From positions 1-20,517 of the forward strand of contig CAICTM010001937.1 of NCBI GenBank assembly GCA_903772945.1: a stretch of 20,517 nt of DNA. Direction: 5' to 3'. Position 1 is the stretch's first letter; every line of letters begins with the position of its first letter. Below the pieces are notes generated by a model. That model was given only the letters and a program-made list of their open reading frames with translations, was not told where the DNA came from and made no database searches. Made by a program: the position numbers and the translations under genes. Shown piece by piece: positions 1 through 8,852 of this stretch. The DNA is from Seminavis robusta (lineage: Eukaryota > Bacillariophyta > Bacillariophyceae > Naviculales > Naviculaceae).

Positions 1-144
1 CTACGGTACGGTAGCCTGGCTACAATGGCTGGATCGCATGTAACTGAGGAAACAGGAGACGACAGCTGAAAAAAGCGAATTTGTTGTGGTTGTCCTTTTT
101 TTGGTCCTTTTTGTAGGGTTAGGGTTAGCCAGTTTGCCTTATGC

Positions 145-181
145 ACCATACCGGTAATAACTGTGCGAGCACCGGTATGGT
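145..181. repeat. 11-bp inverted repeat (hairpin) bordering the tandem array
   Basis: ACCATACCGGT at 145-155 is exactly inverted at 171-181, leaving a 15-nt spacer. It lies just left of the 70-bp tandem array. The arm shares the ACCGG core that opens each array unit. Function unknown. Confidence 0.7.
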
Positions 182-210
182 ATGTTTAAAACTTGGGTTA
201 TTTTGATTAT

Positions 211-655
211 ACCATTACGCGGACCGGCCGGATGTAACCAAACTCCACCCTTCAATAATAAAGGGGGGTTTAGGTAGATTAGACCATTACGTACCGGCCA
301 GATTAACCAAACTCCACTCCTCAATATAAACGGGGTTTAGGTAGATTAACCATTACTGGTGCCGGCCAGATGTACCAAACTCCACTCCTCAATAATATAA
401 CGGGGGTTTAGGTAGATTAGACCATTACGTGGTACCGGCCAGATGTAACCAAACTCCACCTTCAATATAAAAGGGGGTTTAGGTAGATTAGACCATTACA
501 GTACCGGCCAGATGTAACCAAACTCCACTCCTCAATATAAACGGGGGTTTAGGTAGATTAGACATACATGTACCGGCCAGATGTAACCGGCCAGATGTAA
601 CCAAACTCCACTCCTCAATAATATAAAAAGGGGTTTAGGTAGATTAAACCATTAC
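211..655. repeat. Tandem array of ~70-bp units (about six copies)
   Basis: Units start with ACCATTAC at 211, 283, 349, 421 and 492, a degraded copy near 562, and a final start at 648, so the period is 66-72 bp. Each unit reads ACCATTAC, then (G)TACCGGCCAGATGTAACC, AAACTCCACTCCTC, AATAATA, a G-run and TTTAGGTAGATTA. Units differ by small indels and G-run length. The last full unit is about 86 bp because CCGGCCAGATGTAA is itself duplicated (573-586 and 587-600). No coding potential is evident. It is a minisatellite-like array. Confidence 0.9.
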
Positions 656-896
656 GCAGCAGCTATCTAAAGCACGTATACATTCTGGGAGCCCATGGCA
701 GTAAATATTAGCTATTTGCCAATCAAGTGGCAGCCCTTTTTGCTATTTCTATTTCCGTGGTTGGCGCAACCGGAGGCATCTTGTTTTTAAAAATATTACA
801 TGAGGGAAAAGTGGGACTGCGTGAAACCGCCTTTTAAGTCGTACTTTCAAAAATATTCGAAATCTGCTAATTTAGGTCGTGCATTCTGGATTCCCC
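656..896. other. Non-coding spacer
   Basis: No ORF, RNA gene or clear repeat is visible between the tandem array and the next TIR element. The stretch is AT-rich with A/T runs near 787-800 and 850-860. Confidence 0.6.
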
Positions 897-1314
897 AGCC
901 AGGACCGTCCGACGGTTTTCGCTCAGGCTTTAAAAAACTGTTACGACTGGTTCTCATTTAAGGGCATGTTTATTAAGGGCACGTTTAAGGGCATGTTGCC
1001 GATTATAGGGCATGTTTTAAAGGCATGTTTATTAAGGGCATGTTTAAGGGCATTTGCGATAGATCTTTAAGGGCATGTTTAATGGCATGTCATTCGTTAA
1101 GGTGTCTATGTTTTAAGGGCATGTTTCGAGGCATTAGGGACATTTTTTAAGGGCATGTTTATTTAAGTTTAAGGGCATGTTTATTTAAGGCAAGTTTAAG
1201 GGCATGTTGAAGATTTAAGGGCATGTTTAAGGGCATGTTCTCAAACGGAAGGCAGTCCTGGGAATTTCAAGTTGTTTAAATCCTGAGTGAAAACCGTGGG
1301 ACGGTTCAGGGGCT
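897..1314. mobile_element. MITE-like element with ~45-bp terminal inverted repeats
   Basis: The left arm (897-940) begins AGCC and carries ACCGTCC, ACGGTTTTC and CTCAGG, followed by TTTAAA and AACT. The reverse complement of 1268-1314 gives the same blocks in the same order with only a few mismatches and one or two indels. The interior has no transposase and is instead the degenerate TTTAAGGGCATG array listed separately. No clear target-site duplication could be identified at the AGCC/GGCT ends. A non-autonomous DNA transposon (MITE or foldback type) is the simplest reading. The superfamily cannot be assigned. Confidence 0.65.
957..1239 (+). repeat. Degenerate short-repeat array, unit TTTAAGGGCATGTT
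   Basis: About eleven exact AGGGCATG cores occur in 280 bp on the plus strand, most preceded by TTTA and followed by TTT. Spacing is irregular, from about 12 to 45 bp, and several units are damaged. The array fills the interior of the TIR element at 897-1314. Some short reading frames cross it, but they are by-products of the repeat. Confidence 0.85.
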
Positions 1315-2875
1315 CTCATTTCTTTCCAGCATGGGCACTACATGTAATCGTTTTGCAGGTCAATCGTCTTGGTGGTGACAGTGTCCTTGGGACCAATATC
1401 ACAAGGAGGACATTTATCCAAGCATCAATCCTGGATGTACTTCGATTTGATTCGATTCTATTCCGTTCCATTGGCGTCGCTCGTGAAGATGGAAGGACTC
1501 AAGAGTGCTTATGTGGGAGATCTGACACTCTGTTGGGCAATTTGACATCCTGAGTGCCAAAGGCGCGAGATTGGGTGCGAATGGGTTGCTCACCCCCCGG
1601 TTGCCTGGTGGGATTTCATCCATTTGCACTGATTATCTACTTTCAACAATTATTAACTTAGGAAGTCTACTTTCAACAAACGCTGGCCATAGGCATCCAC
1701 CTATTCTTTCTCACCAATACTGACGAGTGCTCAGAAAGAAACTATAGACAATTTATGAGGCTCCCCTTATCAAGGCGAGGCCGGTCCCAATGAGGAGGAG
1801 ATTCAGGGCAAGCAAACAAACTTGAGTCGAGTCCTTGCACCCGTTTGGTTGAATAGGATTGGCGGGAGCTGGCGCGATGTCATGTTATTTGCACAAGCTG
1901 GGCCTGAATAAGGAAAAGCCAGAGTCACCAGTTTCTGATCACAGGCCGGAGCATCTTCCGTGTAGACCCCTACCAGCATGAATTTTGGCTTCAGCAAAGA
2001 ATGATCAACCTGGGATGTGGGATAAGATCACTCCTGCAGCAAGGCGAGGCCACCAACAACATTTGGGACTGGTAAAACTACCATCTTGACTGGCTCAGCC
2101 ATTCACCGTGTGGATGGTGGGCACTTATCAGACCCTAGCTAGCTAGCTACCGGTAAGCTAGCAATCAAAGCTTGGAACCTGGTCTCACAGACCCAAAGTT
2201 GAAGAACAAGCGAAAACTTGAGAATCTACGGTGGTGCAACTATTTTAATGCTTTGGCTACTGGGCTATTACTGAGGCTGAGATAGCTCTCTGACACTCAT
2301 TGAGTCCCAGGCCACAGGCTAGCTAGCTACGGTAGCTTGTAGGTGCCGGTATCCGGTGAGCTTCGACGGCATCCTTCGTGGAGGCTCGAACGTCGAGTCC
2401 GTCACTCGACTGACTGAGACTCGACTCACCCGTCTTTGTTCTGCGGACATCACTTTACGTGTTGCAACTCTTAAAACTCTTAAAATCAGGGAGGAAGCAT
2501 TCGAAAGTCGACTCGCGGTCACCCCAAAACAAGAACAGCCAGTCCTGTCCAATCTACGAAACAAATTCGTAACCAGAGTTTGGCACCTGGAAAATTTGAA
2601 AATTTGATTAAGTTACCAAGTTACCAACCGTTGCTGTTCTCTCTTACCGTGCATGGACGATGTGCATGAGCTTGTGCATGACTGACAGACTGCTGCTGGT
2701 ACTGGTGCGGTAGCTCTGCATAGTAGCTACGGTAGCTAGCTAGCTAGTACATGTACTCGTAGTATCATTGTAGTAGAGCAAGGTACCGGTACCGGTACAG
2801 CTGTAGAGTAATCCAGGGACAAGCGAAAAATAAATAACCACCAAATTATGATATCTTAAAGCTAAGGCTCTGAAA
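1315..2875. other. Gene-poor region with TAGC and GGTACC palindromic runs
   Basis: Short reading frames here (for example 1287-1553 and 2356-2607) show no recognisable domain, and opposite-strand frames overlap them, so none is called. Palindromic runs occur at 2135-2162 (CTAGCTAGCTAGCTACCGG), 2321-2336 (AGCTAGCTACGGTAGC), 2724-2750 and 2782-2798 (GGTACCGGTACCGGTAC). A TCGACTGACT block near 2406 recurs near 3570. Confidence 0.6.
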
Positions 2876-2882
2876 ATGTTTC

Positions 2883-3215
2883 ATGCCTCACTGCTCCTTT
2901 CTGTTCTTCACGGGGAAGAATCTGTCACCGTCTGTTTTCAACCATATGCCCAAAGACGTCCAGAGTCCAGAGAGCACTGTTGCTTTAACCAAGTATGGCA
3001 ACGGAAAGGTCGTTCTTACGATGGGGCCCCCGCTCGCCCCTGGCCTGGTTCTGGATAAATACCCCTTTCCAACCCTGTTTTTATTAAGACTCCAAGAGTG
3101 GCACCAAAGGGCCACGAATCATCTGTGCAGTTTGCTTGAGATTTTGCATCCATCCTGTGAAGCAAACTGCCAAGTGTTTGATGCATTGCATTGGATGCAA
3201 AAATCGCTTGTCTGA
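2883..3215 (+). other. Unrecognised 110-codon open frame, coding status doubtful
   Basis: An ATG at 2883 opens a 110-codon frame. Part of it, containing KYGNGKVVLTMGPPLAPG around residues 39-56, looks more protein-like than the surrounding frames. I recognise no family. Frames on the opposite strand at 2888-3115 and 3084-3272 overlap it, and no upstream or downstream exon could be joined. It could be a transposon or gene fragment, or chance. No function is proposed. Confidence 0.15.
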
Positions 3216-3540
3216 CACCATGAAGTGTCTCACAACATTATTCAGTTCAAAAAATCTGCCTCGGAGTTGCATGAATGTTATTGCTGATGAGGGAGTGCCG
3301 GTATTGAGATGAACTGGTGGCCAGCGCTTTTAGCTGGTAGAAACTGATTGTCCAAATAGCAGTAGGGTACCAGTACAGTACAGGGCACCGCGCGCAAGAA
3401 TTGTCCCATTACAATCCAATAGTCTTATATCGAGGGTGGAGTGTACACGTACCGTAATGAAGCCGTACAGTATGTACAGGCACGAGTAACCTTGAGACCT
3501 TGAGTGCTTGACACTTACCGGTATGTACGTCTGGACACTT

Positions 3541-3592
3541 GAGTGCCTGAGTGTCGACGTGTCGACGAGTCGACTGACTCGACTCAGTGACT
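3541..3592. repeat. Nested GTCGAC/GAGTC palindromes
   Basis: This stretch contains GTCGAC three times, and GAGTCGA (3567-3573) is inverted as TCGACTC (3579-3585) around a 5-nt spacer. The block TCGACTGACTCGACTC (3570-3585) reappears near 2406-2426 with a 5-bp insertion. No function is evident. Confidence 0.6.
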
Positions 3593-4100
3593 CCATCTAT
3601 CCGTAAAAGTTATCTCCAGCTAGCTCCACCGAATAAGTAAGTGACAAAGACAAATAAAATAAAAATGTCTATTGTACAAAACTGATTACTAGTATGTCAT
3701 AACTCACCAGTTCACGGTTGCTAGCCACGTTCTCCATGCAATTTGCAATTGTCTGCATCTCTTTTTCTTTTTGTCACACCTCTCCCTTTTCCCTTTCCCC
3801 TCCACCCTCCACACGTTGTGGGACTGAAGTGAGCCCTCGAACAACAAAGAGTTGTCACTGTCGAAAGAAGGCCACTCTAGTAGTCCACCATCAAGCGCTG
3901 CATGCAACCCTTTCCCAGGGAAGAGCACTGGTACTGTACCGCAGAAAACAACCAACTGAACAACCCAGTGTGTCGGAACGTCGGAACATCTTGCTTTATC
4001 TCCGCAACGACACTTTGGTGCTCATAGATCGATAGAAGCTGCATTCAATTCAACGATTCGATTCGAACGGTCCTGGTCCTGTCCGCACCAACATCACACC
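3593..4100. promoter_or_regulatory. 5' flank of the histidine kinase gene
   Basis: This is about 500 bp of non-coding DNA upstream of the ATG at 4101. It includes a strongly pyrimidine-rich tract around 3755-3812. Open frames on both strands here lack domains. The bases just before the ATG (CACACC) give a favourable ACCATGA start context. No TATA box or other named element can be asserted. Confidence 0.35.
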
Positions 4101-6347
4101 ATGACAACGACGATATCTCCATCTGCCATCCAATCAGTCGCGGAGTCGGCGAACATTACGCGCGTGTTCGTCGAGCTACCCCGCATCGAGCTGAAAGACA
4201 TCGGCTGCAGGCTACCAAACTTGCAGCAACATGAGGAATCGCTGAAGGATTACGTGTGGTCTCATTGTCGGGATCAGTTGTTAGACGCACTCCACGTAGA
4301 AATGGTGTCGGCGGCTGCCACTCCCAACAACTGCAAACCCAAGGCCAGTGATTCTCCTAGTAGTAGCAGTTCCATGGCTTCTATTTACAGTGCAGTGACT
4401 TCTATTCACAGTGCCGTCTTGGCCAACACGGTACACAACAACATCCACTCCGTTGTCCAGACCAAGAACGGCGCATCGCCGCTCTTTCGAGTGTGGGCTC
4501 CAAAGAAACAGCAACAACAGCAGCAGCGGCAAAAATGCTGTGGCTGCCAGGAGAAGATTCAGCAACTCGAACAAGCCAACGCCCGGTTGACACGGACACA
4601 ACAACGACAACTGAGACACTTTGCCTGTGCCTCTCACGAACTGAGGACTCCCCTCAACTGCATCATTGGATTGACCTCCTTGCTACAAACCACCGAGATG
4701 AATCCACTGCAAGCCGAGTCAATGCAGTTGATCAGCTCCAGTAGTGAACTCCTCTTGACCGCAGTCAATGATGTGCTCGATTACTCCAAGCTAGAATCGG
4801 GGCATGTGGATGTGTCCTTGAAGCCAGCTAACCTTCAAGAGACGCTATTGGGCGTAGTACAAGCCATGGAACTCAAGCATCACAACTCATCCATCAAGGT
4901 TCGAACACACTACTCGCCGCAGCTGTCGCCTACTTGGACCACGGATCGTCTCAGAATGCAGCAGATCCTGTTCAACCTGTTGGGCAACGCGTTCAAGTTT
5001 TCTCCTTCCTATTCCAATGTCGATCTCAAGGTCGAGATTGGAACCCCGGGAACTCCCAGCGTGCCATCACATGTCACACAACCCATCACTGGACCTTGTG
5101 TCTTGAGGTTTGTGGTCAAGGACTATGGATGTGGTATTGCTCCAAATGCCCTACAAACTGTGTTCCAGCCCTTTGTACAAGCCGGAGAAGACACCGCCAA
5201 GAGCTACGAAGGAACCGGACTGGGATTGGCTGTGACCAAGAAGCTGGTGCAGGCGCTGGGAGGGTGCGTTTATGCCAACTCCACCGTGACCGTTGGCAGT
5301 GAGTTTGTCGTGGAGTTTCCCTTTGACAATGCCGACGAATTCGATGTCAAGGCACTGGGAGAGCGACTGACCAAGACGACCTGTCTCGTGGTGCCCGGAC
5401 CCAACTTGCCTCCCACTCCCGACCTCGAGCAATTGCTGGAATCCTACCAAGTGCCCTATCGAATCTTGACGTCCATGGCAGATCTCGATCGAATTAAATT
5501 GCAGCAACAGTCCGTGTCCGATTTGTCCACGGGCTCGTCGTCCTGTGCATCGGACGACATTATTGACATTCCAGCAGATCACACACTGGCATGTTGGATC
5601 GATGAAGCTGTCTATCAACAAGATGTCATGCAACGGTTCCAGCAAGAGGTGAAACGAGCCCATTCAGCGTCATTGCTCTGGACAGTAGGGCCGGAGTACA
5701 CAGTTTCTGAATCATCCAATCACTTTCGGAATCTATTGCAGATCGTACCGAGCGTCTTGATGCAAAGCTTGGTGGATGCTGTGGAAGAATCGGTGGCCAG
5801 CCACATGCCATCCTTGCCGGGTGGTGCACACCACCATCACAAGTCCAAACAACAACGGCGGCATTCGACTGGTACGTGTACCATCGCCAATCCACCCAAT
5901 GGCAACAAGAAGACAAAGTGTGTACATGATGAATCACCCCCCGTGGTGACAGCCACAATGGACAAGAAAGACGTATCGATACTCATCGTCGAAGACAACG
6001 GCATCAATCAAAAGGTTCTTCGGGCCTTATTGCGGAAGCTTGGATTCACCAATGTGAGCGTCGTCGACAATGGCCAAAAGGCTGTCGATGCGGTGGCCGC
6101 CAATCACTACCACGTTGTTCTGATGGATGTTCTCATGCCAGTCATGAATGGCCTGGAAGCAACACGGATCATTGTGGGACGACAAAGCGAAAAGAAACCC
6201 AAGATTGTCTTTGTAACAGCCACAGTAGATCGTGCTCTGGAAGAGGAAGCCACCAGGCTAGGCGCTTTCGGGTTCGTCCCGAAACCCTTCAATCTGAAAC
6301 AGTTGGATGCCTGCATGACCGATATCTGCCAATCGATACAGTCATGA
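4101..6347 (+). CDS. Hybrid sensor histidine kinase with C-terminal receiver domain
   Basis: A 748-residue multistep-phosphorelay kinase. Such kinases autophosphorylate a His and pass the phosphate to an Asp in their own receiver, usually then to an HPt protein. Domains: N-terminal region 1-135 with no recognised sensor fold; polyQ 137-142; CCGC 146-149; short coiled coil about 150-172; HisKA with SHELRTP (phospho-His H179); HATPase with N box NLLGNAFKF (292-299), G1 DYGCGIA (341-347), F box FQPF (355-358) and G2 GTGLGL (371-376). Residues about 426-566 resemble a receiver that has lost its key residues. A His-rich linker follows, then an intact C-terminal receiver with acidic EDN (631-633), phospho-Asp D676 in LMDVLMP, T706 and K728. 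No transmembrane segment or signal peptide is visible, so it is probably cytosolic. Its input signal is unknown. The frame is intact without introns, and ACCATGA supports the start. Confidence 0.93.
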   Translation: MTTTISPSAIQSVAESANITRVFVELPRIELKDIGCRLPNLQQHEESLKDYVWSHCRDQLLDALHVEMVSAAATPNNCKPKASDSPSSSSSMASIYSAVTSIHSAVLANTVHNNIHSVVQTKNGASPLFRVWAPKKQQQQQQRQKCCGCQEKIQQLEQANARLTRTQQRQLRHFACASHELRTPLNCIIGLTSLLQTTEMNPLQAESMQLISSSSELLLTAVNDVLDYSKLESGHVDVSLKPANLQETLLGVVQAMELKHHNSSIKVRTHYSPQLSPTWTTDRLRMQQILFNLLGNAFKFSPSYSNVDLKVEIGTPGTPSVPSHVTQPITGPCVLRFVVKDYGCGIAPNALQTVFQPFVQAGEDTAKSYEGTGLGLAVTKKLVQALGGCVYANSTVTVGSEFVVEFPFDNADEFDVKALGERLTKTTCLVVPGPNLPPTPDLEQLLESYQVPYRILTSMADLDRIKLQQQSVSDLSTGSSSCASDDIIDIPADHTLACWIDEAVYQQDVMQRFQQEVKRAHSASLLWTVGPEYTVSESSNHFRNLLQIVPSVLMQSLVDAVEESVASHMPSLPGGAHHHHKSKQQRRHSTGTCTIANPPNGNKKTKCVHDESPPVVTATMDKKDVSILIVEDNGINQKVLRALLRKLGFTNVSVVDNGQKAVDAVAANHYHVVLMDVLMPVMNGLEATRIIVGRQSEKKPKIVFVTATVDRALEEEATRLGAFGFVPKPFNLKQLDACMTDICQSIQS

Positions 6348-7613
6348 GGACTCCACGACGTGGAAAATACGAGGAAGCTCGTGGAGGGGTGCGACTTTGC
6401 ACAGCGTGGAGTCAGTAGCGAGACGCTTTGCCAAATGTAATACTTGTAAACGAAATAGAACTTGTACAGTACCAATACACAGACTCCGTGCTTTGTACCA
6501 ATACACAGTATTAAGTCATGTATGGTGCCAGCTTGCTACAGTGGCAAATGCAGCCACCTGATGGGTTCGGTACCGGTATCATGGGTTGCAGGCTCTCTCA
6601 CCTGCGTCAAGTCGTTCCAACAGAGTTTGCTTCTGTCCACTTTGCACTTCTTCTTTTCGTGTCCTGCACTTCCCCCGAGGCCATTAACCTTGTCGCCTTG
6701 AATCTGATGCACGTTCTGTTGGGCTGGGAAATCTGAACCGGAAGCAATCTACGGTGCATGTCGCACCCTCTAGCTTGGTGCTTCTGCTGGTCGGCTTGTT
6801 GAAACGCGACAGAGAAACGTGTAGCTACAGAAGAAAATGCCGCGGCGGGAGCTGGGGATGTGACGACTTGATGACACATACATGCATTGTACTTCAATGC
6901 CATGTCGCGGGAGCGACGAAACCGTGGCATGCCACCCCAGTAGGCAAGAATTTAGAGATGGAAAAGCTGGACTCTTCAGCTAGATCGCTCAACGAAAGCC
7001 TGAGCCTTGCTTGATCTACCGGTACGATATGCCTCTAGCTAGCTACTTTTCGGGCTGGATCAGCGGCAACTTGGCCTAGTCCTATCCCCCCGAAGGTGCA
7101 AGTTATCGGAGAGGACGGCAGTGACACGAAGCTTCGAGGCCCACCAAGCAAGGTACCGTACTGTAGGAACCGACACCGCATCCACTTTATTCCTCTACAA
7201 GTGGGCTGGGCGATTCCTATCCTGAAACAAAAAGGGAGCTTCGAAGAAAGTCGTAGGCCAACTCCAAAAATGCATGTAGGGCCAACTCGAAAAATAGACA
7301 AAAAATCAACCATTATAGCCAGTGCTTAGGTAAGATACCAGTATGGTAGTTGGTAGTAAGTAAGTCCCTGCAGGCTGCGCCCCACCCTTTCCAATAGTCA
7401 CCCTGTTTTGATTTATTTTTTGTGCTTCTGCGTATAAATAATTGACCCTTGCTGATTCGATTCCCTCACTGCGTACAGAGTGTACAATAGTAGTGAGAGG
7501 CAGCCCCGTCATCCCATGCAAAATATATGTAGAATTTCTCTCTTCCGTTGTTTCTTCCTTGATTGATTGATCATTCCAATCTTCTTCTTGTTCTTCTTCT
7601 TGTCATTTTCTAG
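6348..7613. other. Intergenic region downstream of the kinase
   Basis: No convincing gene is present: open frames overlap on both strands and have no recognisable domain. The start holds inverted repeats that could form 3'-UTR hairpins: CTCCACGA at 6351-6358 with TCGTGGAG at 6379-6386, and GACTCCACG at 6349-6357 with CGTGGAGTC at 6405-6413. A 14-bp direct repeat, GTACCAATACACAG, lies at 6469-6482 and 6495-6508. A TAGC run is at 7035-7046. The right end (7580-7603) is a CTT-rich tract next to the stop of the following gene. Confidence 0.55.
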
Positions 7614-8168
7614 CTAGGCGGCTGTTCCAACCGCCACGTTCCCGTCTCCCGTAGCACGACGCCGATGATGGTCGACCGCCGCTGGTGGTGGCCCGCTTAT
7701 TTCAATCGCCGCCGCCGGAATTTGGGCCATGGGAGGAAAGGACGAATCCGATTGAAAGGAAACGTCCAAACTGCCGGCAAAGTTGTGCATGTCTTCCATC
7801 GCTTGTTGCGGCTTGGGGTCTTCGTCGCTTTCGTTGTCTTCTTCGATAATAGACTCGGCCGACACGTCCAAATCACACGACGTGGCGGAAAAGTTGAGAG
7901 GAAAGGCTCCGCCCAGAGACACATTTCCAAATTGACGTTCCATGTCGTTCATGTCAATGCTTCGCCGTCTCTGGCCATTACTACTGTTCGTGAGGCTACT
8001 GCGACGACCAAATACGACACTGCCATTCGCTGCGAAAGATCCGTCCATACGAAGGGACTCTTCCATTTCCGGTGGTGGTTCGGGTTCGTCGCCCAAGAAT
8101 GTCACAAACGGCGAGAAGCGGACTCGTTTGGCAATGGCATCCGCTGCGGCGGTAGGGTGGGTTGTCAT
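7614..8168 (-). CDS. Small disordered protein with RVxF (PP1-docking-like) motif
   Basis: A 184-residue protein read from the ATG at 8168. The frame stays open upstream to 8438, but that part is low-complexity, has a non-ATG opening and looks like 5' UTR, so the internal ATG is preferred. Residues 14-18 are KRVRF, followed by SPFVTF. This fits the canonical protein phosphatase 1 docking motif (basic, V, x, F) at the head of an otherwise disordered chain. Basic Ser sites follow (GRRSS at 54-58, RRRS at 67-70), suggesting kinase regulation. An acidic stretch (SAESIIEEDNESDED, 103-117) and a Pro/Ala-rich tail complete it. There is no catalytic domain or membrane segment. The gene is divergent from the Vma12-like gene, with about 680 bp between starts. 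A PP1 regulator is an inference from one short motif. KRVR could instead be part of a nuclear-localisation signal. Confidence 0.6.
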   Translation of the reverse strand: MTTHPTAAADAIAKRVRFSPFVTFLGDEPEPPPEMEESLRMDGSFAANGSVVFGRRSSLTNSSNGQRRRSIDMNDMERQFGNVSLGGAFPLNFSATSCDLDVSAESIIEEDNESDEDPKPQQAMEDMHNFAGSLDVSFQSDSSFPPMAQIPAAAIEISGPPPAAVDHHRRRATGDGNVAVGTAA

Positions 8169-8852
8169 GTTACCTTGATTGATGGATGGATGGATGTTAT
8201 GGCTGTACTGTAGTTGTTGTTTGCTTGTGATTGATCCCCCTTTTTGTTGCTCACCTGAATCGACACATTCAAGAAAAAAGAGACCGGTTTGGCCGGAAGT
8301 GTGTTTGTGTGCGAAGTGTGTTTGTTGTGTGCTGTTTTGCTGTTTTGCGAGTGTGTTGCCGCGTGCTTGAACCATGAACATAGCCCTTCGATTGATTCGA
8401 TTCATTCTCGCCATCATCACTGAAACAAAGACAGGCACAGTGCCCTAAGTCTGGTCATGGCTACGACCATCACTTATAGGTCCTTCGGTCATTTCGTTGA
8501 ATCAAAACGTAGAGACGTAGTTGGTTAAGTAAAAGATGTTTTTCGTGATTTCGGATTATGGCCATTGGACTCCATTACTCCATTGCTGAGCTTTAATAAA
8601 ATGTGTTAAGCAAAATGGCTCCCTGTGACCAGAACATTAGTAGTACCGTTTCGGATGACTCAGAAAGCTTCTTTTAAATGGAATGTGAAAACCGCGTAAC
8701 CAAACTTTAACTCTTGCTGGGTAGCCTTTCTTCGTGAATCCCTAACTCTATTGTGATTGACCTCCGCCAAAGCAAATCCAAATCCACAGCAAACCAACCA
8801 AGAGACAGCCGAGAGAAGAGACAAAGACAAAGACAAAGGCAAAGAGGCGACG
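8169..8852. promoter_or_regulatory. Shared divergent promoter region
   Basis: About 680 bp separate the start codons of the minus-strand RVxF protein and the plus-strand Vma12-like gene, so both promoters must lie here. Visible features are GATT/GATG short tandem repeats at 8176-8195, a GTGTGTTTG-rich stretch at about 8300-8360 within the presumed RVxF 5' UTR, and purine-rich AAAGACAAAGACAAAGGC just before the Vma12-like ATG. No named transcription-factor site is claimed. Confidence 0.4.

Noticed and set aside
114..128. TAGGGTTAGGGTTAG, telomere-like
   Set aside because: Only just over two units, internal to the window. Too short to claim an interstitial telomere or chromosome end.
791..799. 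AAATATTAC, another NANTATTAC match
   Set aside because: No hairpin and no Rep nearby. Useful as a control showing the motif occurs by chance.
957..1239. GGGCATGTTT words fit the p53 half-site pattern
   Set aside because: They are part of a degenerate short-repeat array, and no p53-type regulation is expected in a diatom. A coincidence of composition.
1287..1629. Overlapping frames on both strands
   Set aside because: No domain, no codon-like regularity, and mutual overlap. Treated as chance.
3718..4035. 105-codon frame before the kinase with a hydrophobic start
   Set aside because: It opens at TTG, lies in a pyrimidine-rich tract and shows no domain. More likely 5' flank of the kinase.
6349..6413. 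Inverted repeats after the kinase stop considered as a terminator
   Set aside because: Rho-independent terminators are not expected in a eukaryotic nuclear gene. Kept only as possible 3'-UTR hairpins.
8169..8438. N-terminal extension of the RVxF protein frame
   Set aside because: It opens with GTG and reads as low-complexity sequence. The ATG at 8168 gives a coherent protein start.
8757..8852. N-terminal extension of the Vma12-like frame
   Set aside because: Its first codon is TTG. The ATG at 8853 has a good eukaryotic context and the upstream part is a purine-rich repeat.
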